From: Isotricha intestinalis | Lineage: Eukaryota; Ciliophora; Litostomatea; Vestibuliferida; Isotrichidae | Assembly (NCBI GenBank): GCA_023807065.1 | Contig: JAJJLU010000674.1 | Location: 1 to 23,958 of the forward strand | Direction: 5' to 3' | Length of the DNA stretch: 23,958 bases | Shown here: positions 17,501-23,958 of the stretch, in pieces | Position numbering within the stretch: position 1 is the stretch's first letter | Layout of the letters: the number at the start of each line of letters is the position of its first letter | Position numbers and translations under genes: made by a program | Notes under the pieces: generated by a model | What the model was told of the DNA's origin: nothing | What the model saw: only the letters and a program-made list of their open reading frames with translations | The model's database searches: none

Positions 17501-20500
17501 CCATGTATTACTCCATTTGAATATATTGAAGATGAAAAATATTGTATTAATTGTCATAATTATGGTAAATACCATATTAAAGAAGAAGAATCTTGTATTA
17601 ATTCTAATTTAGTTGATGATGAACCAAGTGAATATCCTGATTATTTTAAATTAAATGATACTTATGGAACAATTCAAAAATGTAATGATAATTGTAAAAC
17701 TTGCTTTAATTCACCTGGAAATATTATTTCTGATGATGGAATTGAAATTCTTTCTGATAATTGTCTTTCTTGTGATACTGGGAAAAAATTACAAAATGGA
17801 AATTGTGTTAATGAGTGTGGGTCAAATTTTGTTGAAATAAATAATATATGTATTAATTGTAAAAAAGAAAAAGACACTCAAAGAAGAGAAATGTATAAAT
17901 TAGATACTGATAATACAAAATGTTATACATTAGATGAAATTCCTGAAAATGCAAAAATAATAAATTCAAATTTTAATGTTGTTACTGAACCAACTTGTCT
18001 GAGTCCTTGTAAAACATGTTTAGACTCTGATCAATCAAAATGTCTTTCTTGTATAAATGGTTTTTATGAAAAATATGCTCCTAATAATTTAGAATTTATA
18101 ACTTGTGTAAGTTCATGTGATAAATATTTATTTAAAGATACTCTAAATAAAAAATGTATTAATTGTAAAGAAAGAAATGATAATTTAAATTATTATTTTG
18201 ATATAACTGGTGACGGTTATAATGGAATTTGTGTTGATAAAAATAATAATAATGATTTTTCTGATTATTTCGAAAGTGAAGATGAAGAAAAAAAGCCTTT
18301 TGGAGTATTAGAAAAATGTCATGATAATTGTAATACATGTTTAAAATCAAGTGAAATAATAGATGGAAAAATAAGTATGAATTGTGAAACATGTAAGACT
18401 CAATTTTATCATGATCTATATCCAAGTACAAATTGTAATTTAGATTGTAAAGAATATTTAGGTAAAGATGAGACAAATGAAAACGATAAAAAATGTATAA
18501 ATTGTAAAGAAACAATATCACCAAGAGGGAATTACAGAATGTATAAATATATAGGAGACAATATATTATTAAAAAATCAATATTGTATAGAGCCAAAACC
18601 AGAAGGAACATATATAGAAGATGAAATATATAATACATTAAAAGATTGTGATATATCATGTAAAACTTGTGAAAATTCATCAACAAATTGTATAGAATGT
18701 TCAGAAGGTTATATTAAGAATCCTTCTGATAATACATGTGTTCCTTTATGTAATACAATATATTGGTATTATGATGAAAATAATAATTATAAATGTATTA
18801 ATGAATGTAATGATATTCAAAGCATTAATTTACCTTTTATTGGTGGTTATCAATGTGTTGATGAATGTATTGATGATAAATGTGATTATTGTAAAACTAA
18901 TGCTGCTTATATTTTATATAATGAAAAATATTGTAAATTTAAATGTCCTTTAGGTTTCATTCCTGATTCAACTGGTAAAAAATGCATTGAATATATTCCA
19001 ATTGATGATAAATGTAAAATTAAAATTTATCCAGCAAGACATAGTACATTAATTTCAAATTTAAAGTTATTTGCTATTGAATGGATTGAAGAATATATTT
19101 TCCAATATAATACTTCATTAACAAAACATGTTGATGTTCTTCCTGCTCATAATATGACAATGCAAATATGGAAAGATGATGAATGTGAAAAAGAAGCTTC
19201 TTTAAAATATCATATTTCTTTTGTAAATACTAGTAAATGTAGAGAAATATTAGAACAAAAATATGTACTTCCAAAAAATGGAATTTTATTTGTAAAATTT
19301 GATTTAAATAGAACTTCAATGATGAATCAAATTCATTATAATGCATATAATGCTTTTACAAGAGAAAAATTAAATATATCTCTTTGTGAAGAAGAAATTA
19401 TTGAATATTCTTTTTCTGAAAACGGAGCAAATTATGAATTAGCAAAAAAAATAAATGAAGAATATGGAGTTGATATATTTAATTCAAGTGATGATTTTTT
19501 TAATGATAATTGTTTTCATTTTGATGATAATAATAAAGATGTAACTTTAAATGAAAGAAGATTATATTATTTTCAAAATGTTTATTTATGTGAAAAAGGA
19601 TGTGAATATATGGGAACTAATTATACAAGTGAAACTTTAAGTTGTTATTGTGAAAAATCTCTTCCTTCTATTGAAGAAGCTGAAGAATTAACTGAACCTG
19701 AAGTTAATGAAAAAAATTTTTATAATAAAATTGATAATAGTAATTTTATGCTTTTTAAATGTAGTAATTTAGTTTTTAATAAAAATATTTTGAAAAATAA
19801 AGGATCATTATGTATTTTATGCTTAACAGCTATTCAAATTCCTATTTTTATTTCTTTTGCATTTTTTTCGGGATTTAAACCTATTTATTCTTTTTTAAAT
19901 CAATTTACTTATTTATCAAATCCAAATAAAAGAAAAAATAATAATTTTGTTAATAATGAAGAAGATAATGATTCAAATGAAAATGAAGAAGATAATGATT
20001 CAAATGAAAATGAAGAAGATAATGATTCAAATGAAAATGAAGAAAATAATGATTCAAATGAAGAAAATAATACTAATTTGAATAGAGAAAATTCAAATAG
20101 AACAAAAAAATTTGATAATTTAAATATAAAATCAAGTACAGATCGTTCAAATAAATTTTTAAATAATAATTTAGAAAAAGAAACAAATTTTGATACAAAG
20201 TATTCAAAAAATAAAATAAGAACAAAAAGTGAAAAATTAGCAATGACAAATCCAATTCATCTTCAAAATTATAGTTTATCTAATACAGAAAAATTTCAAA
20301 CTACAACAAAAATTTTTAAAAATAATGAAGAAGAAAAAGATAATGAAATTATTGGATTTAATGAAGATGAAAAAGATGAATTAAATTTATTAGATGCTTT
20401 AAAATTTGATGATAGAAATTTTCTTAGTTTTATTTGGAGAATTATGAAAAAAAAAATAACTATATTATATATTTTTACTGATATTTCTGTTTTCGAACCT

Positions 20501-21043
20501 TTAACAATTAAATTTATGTATTTGATTTTAATGATAGGAAATTTATTTTTCTTTAATGCTCTTTTATTTAAAAAATTATATATTCAATTAAGATTTTTCC
20601 ATGATGGAAATTTAGGATTAAAATATTTTTTAAAAAAAGAAATACAAGTTTCAATTTATTCTTCTTTAATTGTTTTTATAATTGGAATATTATTAAATTT
20701 ATTAATTTCAGTAAAAAAACAATTTGTTATTTGTGTAAGAAATATAAAATCAAAAAATGAATTTTTAATAAATGTGAAAAAAATAATGAAATGTTATAAA
20801 ATTAAAATTGTTATTTTTCTTTTAATTGATTTAATTGGAATGTTTATTTTTTTTTATTTTTGTTCAGCTTTTGCTTCAATGTATATTAAAACTATTAATG
20901 CTTGGTTTTACTCTTTTATTTTTTCAATCATATTTCTTATCATTTTACAATTTGTATATTCAATTATAATTTCCTCTTTAAGATATATTGGTTTGTCTTG
21001 TAGAAATTATTGTATTTATAAATTAAGCCAAATTTTATTATAA
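14516..21043 (+). CDS. Giant furin-like Cys-rich receptor-like membrane protein
   Basis: The protein has 2175 residues. Residues 1-30 form a signal peptide (basic start, then TIPIILLISIFP, with cleavage likely near CYPA); Met9 is an alternative start. Residues about 31-410 are beta-rich, propeller-like repeats, followed by an Ig/cadherin-like stretch to about 520. Residues 523-1490 are Cys-rich modules of roughly 45-60 residues with the pattern G(F/Y)Y...C-x2-(S/T)C-x2-C...NC-x2-C, of the furin-like/growth-factor-receptor type, with about one Cys per eight to ten residues. A membrane-proximal domain (about 1495-1755) has TLNERRLYYFQNVYLCEKGC and N-glycosylation sites, as in large ciliate surface proteins. 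The first membrane span is at about 1763-1785, a low-complexity cytoplasmic or loop region at about 1800-1980, then about four spans (1998-2018, 2045-2066, 2096-2122, 2129-2155). A cell-surface sensor or adhesion role is inferred. The ligand is unknown and no kinase or cyclase domain is present. Confidence 0.85.
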   Translation: MKKIIKKIMSLTSTIPIILLISIFPKCYPATLATSYTVYHEGKKYPRPLLITTSNSEDIHNHDVLAFSGTRSDSSGSENAFVTRYNTKGEKISEDIELDFHYEVNACIRQVTDDTFIVVSGAGDLVLIMFNEHGIIKKSVFENKEVVSFKIDIYVISSNLFLIGYCSGKENCGDDKMCKKIRVQKYKFDNTGFSAVGTLWEISSDNRYISCVQMGNDYQNKIICQYVEVDCNEHVNIFSNDLVSKQDWIMEKTSDCPFDKIIKLDDKTVATTYQSSNTMKYSIVKVISDDYIEYDNGNRIYYRFKDYQKSTIGNCKTDTNKVDTTKWDSTTIVFVCTKNTNDISDRYIFVGIVSIDDNGNHKSMKSFTSINAYADTPFISKFGSNFMSIFYHYEGGSTKDNVFEIVGFPACANIKVQDIFINSKTSAFSLKDYVTEGSGEFAFTGSTSHGNINIYFPENYATGYMTLEDGTNIVAGKFGQIYDSTIYKFRYVSGFDYGIVNIKFQPERNGQYGRYCWITFEVKDCYLGCYTCQESSNDPDYQKCSSCANQKQYYQLGNMKNDETMNCLNEGASEGFYLDENKIYRRCNETCRKCLNSGNINNATCYSCKDSYLYLEIEKGKNYPSNCYKYETDIKSCPDGYFYTYDKDENDEIRNERCGKCYETCSKCSKYGTRLIQNCEKCKSNYYFKSNETTGNCYTGEIEGFFNKEDTTNINGGIYIPCDLSCIYCNGEKIEKTETTSETTNCKINNCKFNENYFPVINNPTNCLQPKKNTQDSSPIEGYYLNKNNDPSDKSKFYWDKCYETCSYCSQSGGSREHYCLEFNCIKGTYPSFDKRTNCWKEDIKNEGYYLGKTKSNIEDPDENFPNEDIYLKCFDSCQTCNKKGDYNLNNCQSCKSGFYPKWNVDGSCVQNPEKYYIDDINNPTQYLSCYQTCKTCKSGGTDENNLCTECLDSIDVTNKDETNSEIFGYDVYDCRKNCESGKYYPKDSTETECRPCITPFEYIEDEKYCINCHNYGKYHIKEEESCINSNLVDDEPSEYPDYFKLNDTYGTIQKCNDNCKTCFNSPGNIISDDGIEILSDNCLSCDTGKKLQNGNCVNECGSNFVEINNICINCKKEKDTQRREMYKLDTDNTKCYTLDEIPENAKIINSNFNVVTEPTCLSPCKTCLDSDQSKCLSCINGFYEKYAPNNLEFITCVSSCDKYLFKDTLNKKCINCKERNDNLNYYFDITGDGYNGICVDKNNNNDFSDYFESEDEEKKPFGVLEKCHDNCNTCLKSSEIIDGKISMNCETCKTQFYHDLYPSTNCNLDCKEYLGKDETNENDKKCINCKETISPRGNYRMYKYIGDNILLKNQYCIEPKPEGTYIEDEIYNTLKDCDISCKTCENSSTNCIECSEGYIKNPSDNTCVPLCNTIYWYYDENNNYKCINECNDIQSINLPFIGGYQCVDECIDDKCDYCKTNAAYILYNEKYCKFKCPLGFIPDSTGKKCIEYIPIDDKCKIKIYPARHSTLISNLKLFAIEWIEEYIFQYNTSLTKHVDVLPAHNMTMQIWKDDECEKEASLKYHISFVNTSKCREILEQKYVLPKNGILFVKFDLNRTSMMNQIHYNAYNAFTREKLNISLCEEEIIEYSFSENGANYELAKKINEEYGVDIFNSSDDFFNDNCFHFDDNNKDVTLNERRLYYFQNVYLCEKGCEYMGTNYTSETLSCYCEKSLPSIEEAEELTEPEVNEKNFYNKIDNSNFMLFKCSNLVFNKNILKNKGSLCILCLTAIQIPIFISFAFFSGFKPIYSFLNQFTYLSNPNKRKNNNFVNNEEDNDSNENEEDNDSNENEEDNDSNENEENNDSNEENNTNLNRENSNRTKKFDNLNIKSSTDRSNKFLNNNLEKETNFDTKYSKNKIRTKSEKLAMTNPIHLQNYSLSNTEKFQTTTKIFKNNEEEKDNEIIGFNEDEKDELNLLDALKFDDRNFLSFIWRIMKKKITILYIFTDISVFEPLTIKFMYLILMIGNLFFFNALLFKKLYIQLRFFHDGNLGLKYFLKKEIQVSIYSSLIVFIIGILLNLLISVKKQFVICVRNIKSKNEFLINVKKIMKCYKIKIVIFLLIDLIGMFIFFYFCSAFASMYIKTINAWFYSFIFSIIFLIILQFVYSIIISSLRYIGLSCRNYCIYKLSQILL
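19955..20062 (+). repeat. Four 27-bp in-frame tandem repeats encoding NEEDNDSNE
   Basis: Four head-to-tail 27-base units encode residues 1814-1849 of the giant receptor-like protein, in the acidic stretch after the first membrane span. Units 1-3 are identical at the DNA level; unit 4 differs by GAT to AAT (Asp to Asn). Identity at silent positions points to recent duplication, so length may vary between alleles or macronuclear copies. Confidence 0.95.
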
Positions 21044-21441
21044 GTCTTTTTTTCTATTCTTAAATAGATGTATATATATGAGTTTAAATTAATATTATTT
21101 GTTATTTTTATTATAGAAGAAACCTTTTAAAAATTATATATGAATTTTTTTTAAACTTTTTTATATTTTTAATGTTTTATTTTTATATTTTTATTGTTTT
21201 TTTTTTAATAATATTATAGAAAATCAAATGAAATATAAGAGAATTACAGTAAATAATCAATAACTGAGAAAAAAAATATTTTGAATTATTATTTGTAAGA
21301 ATTTTTATTTTTTTTATATAATAATTTGATAAATGACATCTTCTTTTCAAAAAAGACAGCTAAATCAATTTCATTAATAAAAAGAAAATAAATGATTAAA
21401 ATAATTTAAGTTATAATAATTGAAATAAAATATATGAAAAA
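21044..21441. other. AT-rich spacer after the receptor gene
   Basis: About 400 bases holding the 3' end of the receptor gene and the presumed leader of the next coding stretch. T-rich blocks give way to A-rich sequence near 21400. Nothing else is supportable. Confidence 0.4.
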
Positions 21442-22289
21442 ATGGATTTTTCAAATACAATTTCTACTGAATTTATTAATTTAAATTCTTCAAGTAAAAA
21501 TAATAGATTTATCTTTTTTAAGTGACAAAAAAAATAGTAAAAAAAAAATTAAAAAATATTTAACAAAGAAGAAAAAAAAATTTTCTATTATTAATATTTC
21601 AATTATTAATTCTAATAATGAAAACATAAAAACAAAAAACATTTTTTTAGATTTTAATGGGTAAATTTATTTATTTATTTAGTAATAATCATGTTATCCC
21701 TATAAAATTAAGAATTATATTTCATAAATTAAGTTGTTTAGTTTATAAAATTAATTCTCATAATAAAATTATTAATGATTATTTTAATTTATTAATATTT
21801 TAAAAAATTAAATGTATGAAAAATTTTGTCTTTCTTTAAGAAGACAAAAAAAAATTAATTTTATCAATGAAAAAGAAGAAAATTTTTGTTTTGAAATATT
21901 TCATTCTAATAAAGAAATAATTTAAATTTTTTTAAAAAGTTTTTTAATAATCAATAATAATAATTCAAATATTAAGATACTAATTTTAAATTGTAAACAA
22001 ATAAAAAAAGAAATAAAAAAAATTTGCAAAGAACATTTAAAAAAATGTTTAATTAGAAGAAAGAATAAAAAATAAATAAAATATACTATAAATTAATTTA
22101 GATTTATTCTAAAATAAAAGATAAAATTAATAATAAAGAATTAAATTCTTTTTTAGAAAAAATATTATTTTTTATACATGAAAAAAATAAAATAAAAAAA
22201 AAAATTTTTCTAAAGCAAAAGAACAAAATAAATTATAGCAAAAGCAAATTTTACCAAAAATTCAATCATTACAAAAATTTTTTTTAAAC
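21442..22289 (+). pseudogene. Broken 5' coding stretch leading into the downstream gene
   Basis: An ATG at 21442 (AAAAAATGG context) opens MDFSNTISTEFINLNSSSK. The frame then changes near 21495-21540, and coding continues as FSIINISIINSNNENI. After a 22-nt intron the frame stays open for about 39 codons (HVIPIKLRIIFHKLSCLVY) to a TAA at 21801. A further patch starts at 21812 (MYEKFCLSLRRQKK) and runs through a TAA at 21923 into ILILNCKQIKKEIKKICKEH. Two more frame changes lead to SKAKEQNKL-TAG-QKQILPKIQ, which is in the same frame as the gene starting at 22290. This looks like the eroded or unresolved 5' part of that gene. GTAAAAATAATAG...TTTTTTAAG at 21494-21522 could be a second intron, but splicing it does not restore the frame. 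Confidence 0.55.
21661..21682 (+). other. Probable 22-nt GT-AG intron
   Basis: GTAAATTT...TATTTAG interrupts the coding patch directly after AAT-GG. Unspliced, the frame hits TAA at once. Removing 22 bases (not a multiple of three) joins DFNG to NNHVIPIKLRIIFHKL and leaves about 39 open codons with native usage. Very short introns are typical of several ciliates. It is the only well-supported intron in the window. Confidence 0.6.
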
Positions 22290-23693
22290 ATGAAATTAAT
22301 TTTTTTTATAAAAATAAAAAAAATTTTAATTTTATCAAAAAAAAAAAATATATTATTAAAAATGAAAAATATGAAATTAAATAAAGCATTGAATTTAAAA
22401 TATAAAAAAAATCTTTCTCTTTCAATGAATTCAGACTTAAAAAATTCTTATGATTTTTCAAAAACAATATCTCAAAATAATAGTATTTATAATTCAAGAA
22501 AAAAATTTATAAGTACAGAAAATGATATAATATTAAAAAGTATAAAGAATAAATTTTTATCTAAACATTTATCATTAAGTAAAGAACATAATAATAATAA
22601 TAAAAATAAAAATTTAACTCAAAATTTTTCTTCGAAAAGTTTTTTGAGTAAAAAAAATAATAATTCAATAGAAACAAAAAGTTCAAATTCAAATAATTCA
22701 AATTTAAAAAAAAAATCAAGTTCAATTTCTTCAGGAAATATATTAAATAAACATAATAATTATTTTAATTCAACTTTTACTCATTTTAAAATTCCTTTAA
22801 AAAATAATTTTGTTAATTCTTCTCCAAATTATATTCCTTTACCTTCAAATTTTTTAAAAAATAAAATAAATATAATAAAAGTAAATAAAAGTATTAATTC
22901 AAAATTAGAAAATTCAATTCAGAATTTAAAGAATGAAATCAATAAAAGTCAAAAAAAATTTAATAATAATAATTTTAAATATAGTCATTCGATGAAAAAA
23001 AATAAAGATTTTTCAAAAAATATTTTAAATTCTGAATCAACAAATCAATCAACTGATGATAATCGAATTTCTCTTCAGAAAGAAATAAATAAAATAAAAT
23101 TATTAAATGAAAAAATGAAAAATTCATATGAAAATAAAATAAAAATATTAAATGAAGAAAAAAATAATTTAAATAGAAAATTAGATAATATGATTAAATT
23201 ATGTAATAAATTAAAAGATGAAAATGAAAAATTTCAAGAAAAAGAAAAAACATTTATGAAAATAATGTATTTTTTAAATAAAAAAGGATTAAATTTAGAT
23301 AAAATAATAAATGAAATGAATAATTATAATATAGAAAATATAGAAAATAATTCTTTAAATTCTTCAATGAATGAAAATAATAAAAATACTATTTCTTTAA
23401 CTTCAATTAAATTTCCTGATAAAGTTAAAATGAAATCTAATATTAAAAATTTTGAAAAAATTCCTTTAATGGATTTTTCTGAAGTTCCTTGTTATGAACC
23501 AAGTGATGATGAAGAAGAAGATGAATCTAATTTCAGTGAAATTATTAATAATTATATTCCTTATCAATATTATTTAGGAGATAATAATCATTTCTTTCAT
23601 TGTAATAATAATCAAAATTATTTTACTGGTATTAAAATTAACCCTTTTCAACAAAAAAATATTCAACAAATTCAATTCGAAAAAAATAAATAA
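22290..23693 (+). CDS. Ser/Asn-rich coiled-coil protein, function unknown
   Basis: From the ATG at 22290 the protein has 467 residues; in-frame Met codons at 22362 and 22371 are alternatives. The frame has no stop upstream of 22290 until a TAG 19 codons away, and clear coding continues beyond that, so the true N-terminus is uncertain. Residues about 1-230 are Lys/Ser/Asn-rich and probably disordered (SKSFLSKKNNNS). A coiled coil occupies about 262-345 (KLLNEKMKNSYENKIKILNE) and ends in TFMKIMYFLNKKGLNLDKII, a helical motif of a type seen in ciliate cytoskeletal proteins. Then comes PLMDFSEVPCYEPSDDEEED, an acidic tail segment. No enzyme domain, signal peptide or membrane span is seen. A structural or scaffold role is the best guess; if the upstream lesions are real, this is a truncated gene. 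Confidence 0.65.
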   Translation: MKLIFFIKIKKILILSKKKNILLKMKNMKLNKALNLKYKKNLSLSMNSDLKNSYDFSKTISQNNSIYNSRKKFISTENDIILKSIKNKFLSKHLSLSKEHNNNNKNKNLTQNFSSKSFLSKKNNNSIETKSSNSNNSNLKKKSSSISSGNILNKHNNYFNSTFTHFKIPLKNNFVNSSPNYIPLPSNFLKNKINIIKVNKSINSKLENSIQNLKNEINKSQKKFNNNNFKYSHSMKKNKDFSKNILNSESTNQSTDDNRISLQKEINKIKLLNEKMKNSYENKIKILNEEKNNLNRKLDNMIKLCNKLKDENEKFQEKEKTFMKIMYFLNKKGLNLDKIINEMNNYNIENIENNSLNSSMNENNKNTISLTSIKFPDKVKMKSNIKNFEKIPLMDFSEVPCYEPSDDEEEDESNFSEIINNYIPYQYYLGDNNHFFHCNNNQNYFTGIKINPFQQKNIQQIQFEKNK

Positions 23694-23958
23694 ATTTTAA
23701 TACCTTTTAAATTATATTTTTTCTGTTTTTTTAAAATTAATGAAATTTTATTTTTTTTTCTTTTTTTTCATTTATTTTTATATTTGGAAATTTTTTTTTT
23801 GTGATATGTTAAATAATAATTAAAAAATATTATTTAAAAGAAAAATAGGAATATATAATATTTTTAATTTAATAATGTTTTAAATTAAATTGTTTGTTTT
23901 AAAAATATATATTTTTTTACCCATTTATGGCTATTTTTATTTAATTTCAGTATAAATA
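23694..23958. other. 3' flank to the window end
   Basis: T-rich sequence follows the stop, as after other genes here. The window ends without telomere-like repeats, so the right edge appears to be inside a chromosome or at an assembly break. No gene is supportable. Confidence 0.4.

Noticed and set aside
18159..18686. 175-codon open frame on the minus strand inside the receptor gene
   Set aside because: It is a Leu/Tyr/His-rich antisense shadow of the Cys-rich region; its composition is what the reverse complement of Asn/Lys/Cys codons gives, and it has no motif.
14516..21043. TGA read as Cys (Euplotid code)
   Set aside because: A protein with around a hundred Cys codons uses only TGT and TGC and has no in-frame TGA.

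Overview
The window looks like a very AT-rich protist nuclear contig, most probably from a ciliate macronucleus. The reasons are protein-coding genes about 200 to 1500 bases apart, long intronless Asn/Lys/Ile-rich reading frames, a 22-nt GT-AG intron, a giant furin-like Cys-rich receptor with a ciliate-type C-terminal membrane module, a MORN protein, and a cyclin. All nine intact frames read with the standard code and all nine end in TAA; Gln is CAA/CAG and no in-frame TAA, TAG or TGA occurs in them. That excludes a Tetrahymena/Paramecium-type code for these genes. The first bases (AT-CCCCAAT-CCCC) fit two units of a C4A2T-like telomere. Together with the standard code this suggests a litostome/rumen-type ciliate, but that placement is inference.

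Layout. 1-167: a perfect 49-bp inverted repeat with telomere-like outer ends. 239-1876 (-): ATG11/FIP200-like autophagy scaffold. 2190-3662 (+): zf-4CXXC_R1 zinc-finger protein. 3908-5083 (-): low-complexity protein with a compact C-terminal motif. 5174-6400 (+): decayed coding region. 6625-8067 (-): cyclin. 8560-9281 (-): second decayed coding region. 9624-10739 (+): MORN-repeat protein with a predicted lipid anchor. 10918-11850 (-): coiled-coil plus DUF285/BspA-type leucine-rich repeats. 12252-13952 (+): Asn-rich protein with a Cys cluster. 14516-21043 (+): 2175-residue secreted/membrane Cys-rich receptor-like protein. 21442-22289 (+): third decayed or unexplained coding stretch containing a short intron. 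22290-23693 (+): Ser/Asn-rich coiled-coil protein whose frame continues upstream through a TAG.

The genes are not an operon. Neighbours are mostly divergent or convergent, and no shared pathway is evident; the products cover autophagy, chromatin, cell cycle, membrane scaffolding and surface sensing. Two patterns cross the whole window. First, intact genes tend to shift from A-ending to T-ending synonymous codons along the direction of transcription, on both strands. Second, the gaps that carry no intact gene hold well-preserved coding patches broken by frameshifts and by TAA/TAG, often at positions where Gln would fit.

Limits: calls rest on reading motifs by eye. No database search, profile search or expression data was available, and several products remain unrecognised.
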